DNA of 35,261 nucleotides from Gammaproteobacteria bacterium (GTDB lineage Bacteria > Pseudomonadota > Gammaproteobacteria > SZUA-140): assembly GCA_020845975.1 (NCBI GenBank), contig JADLET010000186.1, forward strand, positions 1-35,261, in the 5' to 3' direction. Position numbers and translations under genes: made by a program. Under the pieces are notes generated by a model. The model searched no databases, was not told the origin of the DNA, and was given only the letters and a program-made list of their open reading frames with translations. Numbering within the stretch: position 1 is the first letter of the stretch; each line of letters opens with the position of its first letter. Below, piece by piece: positions 1-7,187 of this stretch.

Positions 1-2
1 AC

Positions 3-443
3 TCCCATCAGTTTATTAATACAACGTTGAAGAAGGATAACTTGCGACACAGTATCAAGATTACCCTCCAAGGTATCCCCTATTCGTCAGGAGGAGCGTC
101 CGACCTTTTCTCACGTTTTATCTGGTACAACGACTCGCCCCCCTACGAGAAGGTGCTGTTCACCACGACCGGACTCTACGAGCAGGTACGCGAGCACTAT
201 GTAGACACGCCTGTCCTGTTGAGACAATTCATTTCAGCTCGGCAGTTCTTCTCACGATTCAGCCAAACCGATATTGCAAGACTCGACAGGGGAAAGCTCA
301 AAGAAGTTTACGGATTTTATCAACCCTACGGAACCAAGATAGCTACGGCCGACGAACTGCGCGCAGCCCTAAAAGCGGGGATTTTGGCGCCATTGCGAAC
401 AAGCAAGCGTAGCCCGGATGGAATGAAATCGAATCCAGGGTAA
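3..443 (+). CDS. Hypothetical protein, 5'-truncated by the window edge
   Basis: The reading frame is open from the first bases of the window to a TAA at 441-443. A TTG at 27 could start it, but no ribosome binding site precedes it and no in-frame stop lies upstream, so the gene most likely begins outside the window. About 146 residues are visible. The sequence is rich in aromatic and charged residues, has no signal peptide or membrane segment, and ends in a basic, low-complexity tail (TSKRSPDGMKSNPG). I do not recognise the family. It lies just before a REP-like palindrome and a gene-poor stretch. Codon use is less GC-biased than in the genes after 4 kb, which fits an acquired or lineage-specific gene. 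It is convergent with the Crp/Fnr gene downstream. Confidence 0.5.
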   Translation, partial: SHQFINTTLKKDNLRHSIKITLQGIPYSSGGASDLFSRFIWYNDSPPYEKVLFTTTGLYEQVREHYVDTPVLLRQFISARQFFSRFSQTDIARLDRGKLKEVYGFYQPYGTKIATADELRAALKAGILAPLRTSKRSPDGMKSNPG

Positions 444-507
444 TCTTATAGATAACTGAACCATTCCCGGATTCCGCTCGCGATACTTGCAAAGTATAGA
501 CAAGAAG

Positions 508-528
508 TTAAGGGGTCAGAGCCCTTTA
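508..528. repeat. REP-like palindrome in a gene-free stretch
   Basis: AAGGG and CCCTT arms enclose GTCAGAG; the motif AGGGGTCAGAGCCCTT resembles the short GGGTCAGA-type palindromes often found near REP-associated or IS-type elements in Proteobacteria. The 444-694 interval around it has no convincing ORF. It could also act as a weak terminator between the convergent genes on either side. Only one copy was noticed in this window. Confidence 0.3.
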
Positions 529-641
529 TGATCGCGTCATTACCGATGATATCTCATGTATCAGTGGGCACAGTCCATGCGGGCATCAAGCTCGCTGTTC
601 AGTGAAACTGAAATCCTGATTTCCACTTTTTCAACGCGCCC

Positions 642-662
642 ACCTCCCCAGGATCAGGAATC
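642..662 (+). repeat. Left copy of an exact 21-bp direct repeat
   Basis: The 21 bases at 642-662 are identical and in the same orientation to 3978-3998; allowing one mismatch, the match extends to 25 bases. The right copy encodes the IPDPGEV stretch near the C-terminus of the truncated haemoglobin (minus strand). Read on the minus strand, this left copy also encodes IPDPGEV and is followed by an open frame of about 13 residues ending in TGA near 600. It may therefore be the displaced original 3' end of that gene. The two copies bound a ~3.3-kb stress-type gene set. Confidence 0.6.
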
Positions 663-694
663 GCCATCGTTAGATCATTTGTTGCGATAGAATG

Positions 695-1414
695 CTATTG
701 TATGATGCGATCGTACGTTTCCTTATCAGACCAATAGCACTCGCACGCAGCGGCTTCCAGGCCGTCGCGGTTGAGGACCTCGATAATCCCGCGATTGTAG
801 TTGATCAGTTTGCGCTGTTTCAGTGAGCTAGCAGCCTTGGTGATGCCGACGCGTCGCACGCCCAGCATGTAGGAAAGGAATTCATGGGTGATATGCAGCT
901 CGTTCTTGTGTGCCCTATCCTGTGTCATCAATAACCAGCGGGCAAGTCGCGCTTCAACTACATGGTATCGGGTGCACGCCGCCGTTTGGGCAAGCTGGCT
1001 TATTCTGACATAGATGTAGCGATTCAGGCCTCGTTGCAGTGCCCGACTTCCTTGGAGTTCACGGAGAAACGCTGTTGCATTCATGCGCAATGCGGGGCCT
1101 TCACCCTGTACCAGAGCATGGAGTGGGGAAACATTAACCCCAAGTACGAGGCCAATACCATGCATGCCTTCATTACCAACCAGGGCAACCTCCAGATATT
1201 TATGGCCGTCAGCCTGGCTTACCAGCGAAATATAGCTGTTGGTGGGGAAGTAAACATGACGGATGGGCATGCCCGGTTCGCAGAGCACTTCAGTAAAAGC
1301 GAGTTCGACGTGCTCGCAGCGCGCAAGAAAATGCTGTTGGTCTTTGCGGGGGAGGGCGGCAATAAGCAGATTCGAATGAGGGGTGCGCATAGTGGGGGCG
1401 GGTGCCGGTGCCAT
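695..1414 (-). CDS. Crp/Fnr-family transcriptional regulator
   Basis: The 239-residue product has the two-part Crp/Fnr layout. An N-terminal cyclic-nucleotide-type beta-roll (residues ~15-135, with EPGMPIRHVYFPTNSYISLV and ALVGNEGMHGIGLVLG) is followed by a winged helix-turn-helix (~160-225, with THEFLSYMLGVRRVGITKAA). There is no Cys cluster for an Fe-S centre, so it is not a classical FNR. The beta-roll lacks the canonical cAMP-binding Arg-Ser pair, so its ligand is unknown. Two starts are possible, ATG at 1414 or ATG at 1390; neither has a good Shine-Dalgarno, and the leading MAPAPAPT stretch may be untranslated. A closely related but broken paralogue lies just upstream on the same strand. 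Regulators of this subtype often sit beside small stress proteins, as here; the target genes are not known. Confidence 0.85.
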   Translation of the reverse strand: MAPAPAPTMRTPHSNLLIAALPRKDQQHFLARCEHVELAFTEVLCEPGMPIRHVYFPTNSYISLVSQADGHKYLEVALVGNEGMHGIGLVLGVNVSPLHALVQGEGPALRMNATAFLRELQGSRALQRGLNRYIYVRISQLAQTAACTRYHVVEARLARWLLMTQDRAHKNELHITHEFLSYMLGVRRVGITKAASSLKQRKLINYNRGIIEVLNRDGLEAAACECYWSDKETYDRIIQ

Positions 1415-1646
1415 TTGTAGGGTCGAGTGCGAAGCCAGAATGCCCGGGATCCTGCCTTATAAAAAGAATATGACTTGCGAGTATAGGGCGTCGTTCCGGA
1501 ATGCTCCGTACGATGGCGTACATAGCGATAATTCTCGTGAAACCCTGTCGGACAGAGGAGTGGAATCTGCGCAGGTTATGGGGCGAAGTGATAGTGATGC
1601 TGTATGCAGTTCAAATGGTGAAAGCGAATATGCCCTGGAGGAGAAA

Positions 1647-2405
1647 TCAGGTGGCAATTACGCCGGGGAGCAGGCGATCAAATTCCGTTTTGACAACTTG
1701 ATAGCATTCACAGGCCTCGGCCTCAAGGCCCGGTCGATCCAGCACTGTGATATGCCCCCGGCTGTAGAGAATCAACCCGGCAGTTTGCAGTTTACCTGCG
1801 GCTTCCGTGACGCCTTAGCGGCGCACACCGAGCATATTGGCGATTAGTTCCTGGGTCATGATCAGATTGTTCGTGGACAGGCGGTCCAGGCTCATTAGCA
1901 GCCAGCGACACAGTTGCTGGTGTACAGAGTGATGTCGATTGCATACTGCCGTCTGGGACATTTGCGTAATCAGCGCCTGGGTATAGCGGAGAAACAGATG
2001 CATTAATGGCCCGGCACGATTGAATTCATCCTTCAGCCGCTGAGATTTTAGCCGGAAACCGTAGCCCGCGCTCTGCACAATGGCTCGACTCGGTGTGGTT
2101 TCACCTCCCATGAACAGGGCGATGCCAAGTATTCCCTCCTTGCCCACCACCGCGATCTCGGCTGATGAGCCGTCTTCCATAACATAGAGCAGAGAGACAA
2201 TGGAGGTGGCGGGGAAGTAGACGTGGTTCAGATGGTTACCGGACTCGTAAAGGATGTCACCTAGCGGCATCTGAACCAATTCCAGGTGAGGAAATATGCG
2301 TTCGCGTACTGGCGCGGGAAGGGCGGACAGAAGGCCGTTTTGTTCAGGCTTTGGGAGTGGCAATTCGATGTCTGTCTTGTGTGGCATTTGCGTACGATAA
2401 CGCAC
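1647..2405 (-). pseudogene. Crp/Fnr-family regulator interrupted by an in-frame TAA
   Basis: From a GTG at 2405 (AGGA precedes it; ATG at 2387 is the alternative) the frame encodes a Crp/Fnr beta-roll and the first part of the recognition domain, ending at ELIANMLGVRR with TAA at 1815-1817. In the same frame, the next 55 codons restore the rest of the winged helix, GVTEAAGKLQTAGLILYSRG, then LEAEACECY, ending at TGA 1647-1649. The intact paralogue at 695-1414 reads MLGVRRVGITKAA and AAACECY at the same places, and family members often carry Glu after MLGVRR. A single GAA-to-TAA change therefore explains the stop. The truncated product would lose half the helix-turn-helix and should not bind DNA. 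Full length would be 252 residues. This is a recent nonsense mutation, a sequencing error, or much less likely readthrough. Confidence 0.8.
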
Positions 2406-2713
2406 GGAATTGTCCTGTGTAAAGGTAGTGCAGAGCTGAGGAGATGGAGGTGTTCATGTAAGCGAATCTTCCATTCAGGGTTAAAACTCTTTAGCAAGAG
2501 ATTATTTAGCCGTGAAAGATTACGGCAGATGAGATTGACGGGAGTGCATCCCGGTCTCAAACGCGATCACAGAATGTGGGGATGCTTTGGTCATGTATGT
2601 TCGATACCGAACAGAGGACGACTGCTATATGCCGTATTTTGTGTGCTCTCTCGGTCGGATCCATGTGAGGATCGATTTTTAAACAATACTTGTTAAATGG
2701 AAGGGTAGAAGAA
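2406..2713. promoter_or_regulatory. Divergent intergenic region with a 14-bp dyad
   Basis: This 308-bp stretch separates the interrupted Crp/Fnr gene (minus) from the BON lipoprotein gene (plus). It contains a perfect dyad, CTCTT-TAGC-AAGAG, at 2487-2500, in AT-rich DNA. The dyad could be an operator for one of the neighbouring Crp/Fnr proteins, but it does not match the CRP or FNR consensus, and no promoter hexamers stand out. No ORF here is convincing. Confidence 0.3.
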
Positions 2714-3124
2714 ATGAGTGTTCGAAAAGGATTGCTAACGGCGGGCGTTTCAATAGTTCTCGCCATAGGTCTGGCGGCGTGCGAGAAAGACGATCCGGCG
2801 GAATCAATGGGGAAATCCATAGATCAGGCGGTGGAAAAAGTCGGCGACGAAATGGATGACGTGTCCAGCATGATTGTCGAACAAGGCGACAAGGCGGGTA
2901 ATGAGATCAATGATTCAGCCATAACCACAAAGGTCAAGGCGGCCATTCTGTCAGAACCAGGGCTCAGTGTCCTCCAGGTCAACGTTGATACCGAGGGCGG
3001 TGTGGTGACGCTGAGTGGATCGTCCGATTCGCAGGAGAATATCGAAAGAGCGAAAGAAGTCGCGGGCGCGGTGTCTGGTGTGAAGGAAGTGGATAACCGC
3101 ATGGAGATGAAGGCGGTTCAGTGA
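2714..3124 (+). CDS. BON-domain lipoprotein (OsmY-like)
   Basis: The 136-residue protein starts at ATG 2714, preceded by a purine-rich AGAAG. It has a lipoprotein signal peptide (residues 1-24) ending in a lipobox, GLAAC, with Cys at about residue 24. A short acidic, helical linker follows (EKDDPAESMGKSIDQAVEKVGDE, written here in part). A single BON domain occupies about residues 70-134: DSAITTKVKAAILSEPGL, then VNVDTEGGVVTLSG, then VSGVKEVDNRM. BON proteins such as OsmY and DolP associate with membranes and respond to envelope or osmotic stress. The residue after the lipobox Cys is Glu, so inner-membrane retention by an Asp+2-type rule is not predicted. The coiled-coil gene follows 24 bp downstream, suggesting co-transcription. 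Confidence 0.88.
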   Translation: MSVRKGLLTAGVSIVLAIGLAACEKDDPAESMGKSIDQAVEKVGDEMDDVSSMIVEQGDKAGNEINDSAITTKVKAAILSEPGLSVLQVNVDTEGGVVTLSGSSDSQENIERAKEVAGAVSGVKEVDNRMEMKAVQ

Positions 3125-3148
3125 AGCCGATCCGTAATCAAGGGGAAG

Positions 3149-3439
3149 ATGATGGAAACAAAAGAAGCCTATAAGCAAAAGCTGGATGCCCAGTTGAAGG
3201 AATGGATGGCGAAGATTTAATTGTCGGAAGCAAAGGCGAAAAACGCCGAAGCTGGCGCGAAACTGACTTGTGTAAAAGAGCTTGATGTGCTGCATGCGAA
3301 GCGACGTGAAGTCGCCAGCAAAATTAAGGATATAGAGGAGGCAGCCGGCGACGCCTGGGCGGGAGTCAAAGTGACCACTGATGAGGCATGGCGTTCCATC
3401 AGGGGCGCGCGACTGAAGTCATTTCAAAGATCAGGTTAG
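3149..3439 (+). pseudogene. Coiled-coil stress protein gene interrupted by an in-frame TAA
   Basis: ATGATG at 3149, preceded by AAGGGGAAG, begins METKEAYKQKLDAQLKEWMAKI and meets TAA at 3218-3220. The same frame continues for 72 codons with lysine/alanine/glutamate-rich helix: LSEAKAKNAEAGAKL, then KELDVLHAKRREVASKI, then DAWAGVKVTTDEAWRSI, ending at TAG 3437-3439. This is the layout of a widespread small coiled-coil family that typically starts METKEAYxQKxxAQLKEW and ends with DAWxxxKxGxxxAWxxL, and that keeps company with BON and lmo0937-type genes. The stop falls where that family has an acidic residue, so one GAA-to-TAA (or GAT-derived) change explains it. The full length would be 95 residues plus the interrupted codon. 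The 3' part could only be translated from an internal TTG/GTG. Confidence 0.72.
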
Positions 3440-3606
3440 GCGCGTAGTCCCGGGCAGGCTGTCTCCCATGATTCAGGACAATCAACAGGGGAAGTGAAAA
3501 ATCAGGGTTCTGTCAGTGGCAGGCGAGAACCAAGTCCGGTGTGACAATAGCCGGCGGATTCACGGCACGAACCGTCTGCCAGAGCATCCGACCGGAGGAT
3601 AGAGAA

Positions 3607-3756
3607 ATGCTTCAGACCATTGCAGTTATCCTGATTGTTCTATGGTTGCTTGGCCTGGTGTCCTCGTACACCATGGGCGGGTTCATTCACATTCTTTTGG
3701 TTATCGCGATTGTGGTGATACTGCTTCGCTTCATTCAGGGTCGCCGGGTCGTTTAG
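3607..3756 (+). CDS. lmo0937-family small membrane protein (DUF5670-like)
   Basis: This 49-residue protein starts at ATG 3607 behind a clear Shine-Dalgarno (CCGGAGGATAG). It is almost entirely two hydrophobic helices (residues ~3-20 and ~26-43) joined by a short SYTMGGFIH turn, with a basic end (QGRRVV). The sequence LWLLGLVSSYTMGGFIHILL matches the pattern of the lmo0937-type family (DUF5670) common in stress-gene neighbourhoods with CsbD, BON and coiled-coil proteins. Molecular function is unknown. A longer in-frame extension back to 3541 exists but lacks a ribosome binding site and is not membrane-like, so I reject it. Confidence 0.8.
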   Translation: MLQTIAVILIVLWLLGLVSSYTMGGFIHILLVIAIVVILLRFIQGRRVV

Positions 3757-3961
3757 CTCCCCGTCATATGCAGAGTGGCGGTAGGCCGATAGGGGATAAT
3801 GGGGCGGGTTTGCGATTTATGGGATCATGCACGCTCCAGGCATGAAGTATCGTTGCCATTGAGTGTGGCAAGAGTGCGTGGGGCCGTTCATCTGCCGACG
3901 TGAACATTTGCGGGAGCATTTCGACCACGAAAGCGACATAGTGCCTGATGTCTTCGCCACT

Positions 3962-4405
3962 TCATCCAGAATGCGTAACCTCCCCAGGATCAGGAATCAC
4001 CACTGGCCGCTCATACTTGAGATCGGTCGCCTCGAATGCCGCCAGTGATTTCTTGACGATCTGCCGGTGGAAGGCGCTGTCGATCCGCAGCCAGCGGCGG
4101 ATATTGTCCCTGGCGACGCCCGCTTCTTGCAGCGATTCACGCAGTAAGTTCTGGCGCAGCTCGAAGAGTTCGGGAGGGATGTACATGCGGCGGTGGGCGA
4201 GTTCCAGGTCCATGCCCGGATAGCGTATGTCGCCGCCGAATTTCTCGCCCATGAACTGGGTCTGGCGCAGTTCGATGATCTTCTGGTCGTGGCCCTTGAA
4301 GAACTGGCCGAGCCAGGGATGGGCGTAGACCTTGTCGTAAAAGGTCTTGTGTACCTTCTCCAGCGTCGGCAGTCCGCCGATGGCCTCATATAGTGTCTGT
4401 TTCAT
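3962..4405 (-). CDS. Truncated haemoglobin-like protein
   Basis: The 147-residue product starts at ATG 4405 with a good ribosome binding site (GGGAG). It has the 2-on-2 globin profile: LYEAIGGLPTLEKVHKTFYDKVYAHPWLGQFF (first helices, with the B-region Phe-Tyr), QTQFMGEKFGGD, an ELAHRRMYI segment that carries the likely haem-ligating His, then a long helical part IRRWLRIDSAFHRQIVKKS. It may bind O2 or NO and act in detoxification; the exact subgroup cannot be assigned by eye. The C-terminal residues PDPGEVTHSG overlap the right copy of the 21-bp direct repeat. The natural tail of this gene may therefore have been exchanged. It is divergent from the 79-residue ORF at 4478. Confidence 0.75.
   Translation of the reverse strand: MKQTLYEAIGGLPTLEKVHKTFYDKVYAHPWLGQFFKGHDQKIIELRQTQFMGEKFGGDIRYPGMDLELAHRRMYIPPELFELRQNLLRESLQEAGVARDNIRRWLRIDSAFHRQIVKKSLAAFEATDLKYERPVVIPDPGEVTHSG
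3978..3998 (+). repeat. Right copy of the exact 21-bp direct repeat
   Basis: Identical to 642-662 over 21 bases in the same orientation. It lies within the last codons of the truncated haemoglobin gene. Direct repeats that reproduce the 3' end of a gene are typical of site-specific or homologous insertion, but no integrase is present between the copies. Gene-free DNA fills 3757-3961 next to it. Confidence 0.6.
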
Positions 4406-4477
4406 GTGGGACTCCCGGGTGGATTCTCCCTTTTTAAACCCGCATAATGACTGCGTCAATTGTCCGGGAGGGAATTC
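4406..4477. promoter_or_regulatory. Divergent promoter region, haemoglobin / 79-residue ORF
   Basis: This 72-bp region carries ribosome binding sites for both flanking genes (GGGAG on the minus strand; GGGAGGG at 4466-4472 on the plus strand). A short AT-rich core, TTTTTAAACCCGCATAATG, includes a -10-like CATAAT. Both transcripts must start here. No NO- or O2-responsive operator could be recognised. Confidence 0.4.
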
Positions 4478-4717
4478 ATGAAGATCTGGCTGGTGACGAA
4501 ACTGGCGCTGAACGATCCGCAGCACAAGGTCTATATATTGGGGGCGCATTCATCCCGTACTGATGCGCTCAGGCATCGGAAGGAAGTGGAGAGTCCCGAC
4601 CAGCACACCACGCACCTGATCGAGGTGGATGTCGACCAGCGGCAGGCGCCGATCCTGATCGGGGCATCGCTGGACGGAGAGCCCAGCGAGTGCCAGCACA
4701 ATTCGCCCAATGGCTGA
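4478..4717 (+). CDS. Hypothetical 79-residue protein
   Basis: Starts at ATG 4478 after an excellent Shine-Dalgarno (GGGAGGG, 5 nt away). The product begins with a beta-strand-like MKIWLVTKLALNDPQHKVYILGAH and continues with a charged helical stretch and an IEVDVDQ strand. It has no signal peptide or membrane helix. I do not recognise the family. The strong ribosome binding site and the shared promoter with the truncated haemoglobin support it as a real gene. The inverted-repeat element starts 29 bp after its stop. Confidence 0.6.
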   Translation: MKIWLVTKLALNDPQHKVYILGAHSSRTDALRHRKEVESPDQHTTHLIEVDVDQRQAPILIGASLDGEPSECQHNSPNG

Positions 4718-4746
4718 GGCCCTCAGCAGTTCTGGTGCGGGGTGTG

Positions 4747-4831
4747 TAGCCTGGGCTGAATGGAATAGAGCCCAACGGATGTAGAGAAGGACGGAGCGAT
4801 TGTTGGACTTCGCTGTGCTCAGCCCGGGCTA
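4747..4831. repeat. 85-bp imperfect inverted repeat (REP/MITE-like)
   Basis: The left arm begins TAGCCTGGGCTGA (4747) and the right arm ends TCAGCCCGGGCTA (4831). After reverse complementing, the arms match over most of ~31 bases, including internal GCCCAAC / GTTGGAC. The centre holds GGATGTAGAGAAGGACGGAG. Elements of this type, with TAGCC(C/T)GGGCTGA ends and TTGGGCTTCGCT-type interiors, are dispersed repeats in several gammaproteobacterial genomes. No ORF is inside. It fills the 4718-4927 gap between the 79-residue ORF and the convergent membrane protein, where it may act as a terminator. Confidence 0.6.
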
Positions 4832-4927
4832 TGGAGCTGGCGCGCAGTGTAGTGAACACCGCGTGGTGTCTTGCCGGTGCGGGTGCCGTGAAGGGAAAAA
4901 CGGGATTTGCGGTGGCGCGTGGCCGGC

Positions 4928-5368
4928 TCAGGAACGCTCGGCAAGATCCGGATAGCGGATCCAGCTCGCTGCGCGGGCGACGCGGACTATCCGGCTGATG
5001 CTGCGCACGGCGCCGGCGGCGCCGATGATCGCCACGGTGTTCAGTATCAGGAACAACACGTTCATGGTGTTCTGCCAGCCGACGGCCAGCGAGAGCATCC
5101 CGATGAACCCGAACAGTCCGGTGATCAGGATCTGGTTGGTGGGGTCGATCTGGGTGAGTTTGTCTTTCGTCAGGTTGTGAACCGCCATTGCCTGTAGCAC
5201 GCCATCGGCGCTGCTGCCGGACACCAGCACCTTGTCGCCCTCGGAAACACTGCTGACCAGGTCGGGATGCAGGCGCACTTTCGTGCTGCCTACCTGGCAC
5301 TCGGATTCACCCTGCTGATCGGTTGCGGTCAGGTTCTCGATTTGGCCACGCCATATTGCCATTTGCAT
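4928..5368 (-). CDS. Uncharacterised membrane protein with soluble N-terminal domain
   Basis: ATG 5368 (with CGGAG upstream) gives 146 residues. Residues 1-75 look like a small beta-rich, OB- or NfeD-like soluble domain: IWRGQIENLTATDQQGESECQVG, then VSSVSEGDKVLVSGSS. Two membrane helices follow at about 87-108 (ILITGLFGFIGMLSLAVGW) and 111-128 (TMNVLFLILNTVAIIGAAGA), and then a basic tail. The family is not recognised. The longer ORF back to 5452 starts without a ribosome binding site and adds an unstructured basic stretch, so I reject it. No stable operon partner is visible: the next gene upstream is 250 bp away. Confidence 0.65.
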   Translation of the reverse strand: MQMAIWRGQIENLTATDQQGESECQVGSTKVRLHPDLVSSVSEGDKVLVSGSSADGVLQAMAVHNLTKDKLTQIDPTNQILITGLFGFIGMLSLAVGWQNTMNVLFLILNTVAIIGAAGAVRSISRIVRVARAASWIRYPDLAERS

Positions 5369-5621
5369 GTGCTTGCTCCGGGTGTTTGGGCGGGTGAGGC
5401 AGGTGTCCTGGCATGCGCCGGGGTTCGTCCGTCGCCAGGGCGGGGATCGCAAAGGCCCGGGGGGAGTATACCGGTGTCCGCGGTCTCAATCCATCAGGAA
5501 TGGCGTTATGTTGCAGGTCATGGGCGCGCGCCCGCGCACACGGCGCGCCACTGGCCTCAGGCGGCCGGAATGTGGAGACCCGGGATTCTGCGCCGTTGAT
5601 GCGTGGGTGATGCCGGGGGCG
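5369..5621. other. Intergenic region without recognisable gene
   Basis: About 250 bp of GC-rich DNA between the OpgB-like gene (ending at 5622) and the small membrane protein, both on the minus strand. It should contain the promoter of the membrane protein gene. I see no RNA gene, repeat or convincing promoter hexamers. Confidence 0.4.
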
Positions 5622-7187
5622 CTAATGCCCGGAGGAGTCCGCCGTCTCGCGGGATGATGCCGGTGTCTTCCAGAAGGTCCAGTACCGTTCCGAGCGATTG
5701 GGGAGTTCTTCCAGCATGCGCTCGACGCGATCGCCGGATACCGGGACTGTTGCCTCGGAGATCCCGGAGTATCCCAGTCCCAGTCTGTCGCCTGTTACGC
5801 GGAAGCCGATGAACTCGAGTATCGTCGGCAGCAGGTCGAAGTGGACGATGGTGTCGCGATTCATGACCGGGGGAGTGTCGGAAATGAACGTATTGAAAAT
5901 GTCGCGGCTCCCGGCGCGGGACAGCTGTTCATAGAGCGGATTGTGCATGGCCAGGTGGTCTCCGAGTATGACCACGCGGGTGTCTTCCAGGTAGCCGCTG
6001 TCCCGGATGAACTGGACAAACTCCGCGACCTGGTCCGCCGTGCAGCGCACGATGCCGGCGTAATCGCTGGCCCCGCGCTCACGGCATTCCTGCGAGAGCA
6101 GTCCGTCGGGTCCGTGGGTGTCGAGTGTCAGAATCGTCAGGTTGAACGGCTTGCCGGAGTCGTGCAGTTCCGTGAGTCTGGTCCGGGACTCCGCCAGAAC
6201 CTGGTGATCGAGGTAACCCCAGTCGTTCGCATCGTAGGGATGCAGTCCCGCATGCTCCAGTTCGTCCCGGCCCCACGCCGCGTCATAGTGGTGGCCAAGA
6301 AAGAAGGTGCCCTTGCCGGCGAATCTGAGGGAGGCGCCGCCGAGAAAGACATTGGTGTATCCCTGTTCCTTCAGGATGTCGCCAAGGCACGCGGCATTGG
6401 GGAGGAAGGACTTCAGGCTCGGGCCCACGCGGCGATTGAAGGCGTGATTGTCCGGTGCGCTTTCGTCGTGGTTGCGGTCTCCGCCCAGGATGTCCTTCAG
6501 CGGTATCCCGCATTGGGTTCCCACGATGCCCGCCATGGTCCAGCCGGTGCCGGGCATCTGGCGGTAGTGCGCGAAGCTGGCGCCGCCCTGTCCATGCAGG
6601 CTCTTCAGAAGATCGTCACCGAACAGGGCGCTGTCGGAATAGGTTTCTTCCAGGCTTTCAACGTAGATGAGCACCAGGTTTCTGGGGTGCTCCGCCTGCA
6701 GGGGGACGCTCCTTGGATCGAGATAGTTCTTCCCAAGGTAATCGTCACCGGCGTATTGCGCGCGGATGTAGGAGAACGCGGAGATGCTGTGCAGCAGGAA
6801 TCCGCTGCCCGCCAGAATGAGCAGGGGCGCGCGGCGCGCGGCGAGCCAGCGGACGAATCCCACGGCGGGGGATGGCGGGCGCTGACCCGGGGTGGAATCC
6901 GGACGGAGGGCGCCGGGGGCCTTGTTGCGATTGGTGAGCCAGATATCCAGCGCGAGCGCGAGGAGGGCCAGTATCAGCGGAACCAGCAGCACGTTCTTGA
7001 TGGCGCTTGTTACCAGCGAGCGATCGACCTTGAGGAGCATCTCGCCGCCGAAGTTCAGATGGAAGAAGATCTGGTCGATTGTCAGCGGACCGAATTTCAT
7101 CTCGCCCCAATGCACCGCCCTCAGGCAGAAGAATGCAAACAGGTACACCGCGAAATGATAGACGTAGTGATATCGTTGCTTCTTCAT
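5622..7187 (-). CDS. Sulfatase/LtaS-OpgB-type phosphoglycerol transferase
   Basis: The 521-residue membrane protein has hydrophobic N-terminal segments (about residues 10-25, 60-84 and 119-140) followed by a large periplasmic sulfatase-fold catalytic domain. Key sites are visible: the metal-binding Glu in LVLIYVESLE (residue ~177), the Thr of GTGWTMAGIVGTQCGIPL (~217) in the position of the LtaS/OpgB nucleophile, and the metal site RVVILGDHLAMHNPL near 415-430. The GTQCGIPL stretch is characteristic of OpgB (MdoB), which transfers phosphoglycerol from phosphatidylglycerol to periplasmic glucans; related enzymes act on other envelope glycans. It is shorter than E. coli OpgB, so the substrate is uncertain. 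No opgGH genes are nearby. ATG 7187 is the first start. Confidence 0.85.
   Translation of the reverse strand: MKKQRYHYVYHFAVYLFAFFCLRAVHWGEMKFGPLTIDQIFFHLNFGGEMLLKVDRSLVTSAIKNVLLVPLILALLALALDIWLTNRNKAPGALRPDSTPGQRPPSPAVGFVRWLAARRAPLLILAGSGFLLHSISAFSYIRAQYAGDDYLGKNYLDPRSVPLQAEHPRNLVLIYVESLEETYSDSALFGDDLLKSLHGQGGASFAHYRQMPGTGWTMAGIVGTQCGIPLKDILGGDRNHDESAPDNHAFNRRVGPSLKSFLPNAACLGDILKEQGYTNVFLGGASLRFAGKGTFFLGHHYDAAWGRDELEHAGLHPYDANDWGYLDHQVLAESRTRLTELHDSGKPFNLTILTLDTHGPDGLLSQECRERGASDYAGIVRCTADQVAEFVQFIRDSGYLEDTRVVILGDHLAMHNPLYEQLSRAGSRDIFNTFISDTPPVMNRDTIVHFDLLPTILEFIGFRVTGDRLGLGYSGISEATVPVSGDRVERMLEELPNRSERYWTFWKTPASSRETADSSGH

Noticed and set aside
1647-3439. Genetic-code reassignment of TAA to Glu
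   Set aside because: Other genes in the window end normally at TAA (the first ORF at 441-443, PAP2 gene at 10435), so two local nonsense changes are the simpler reading.
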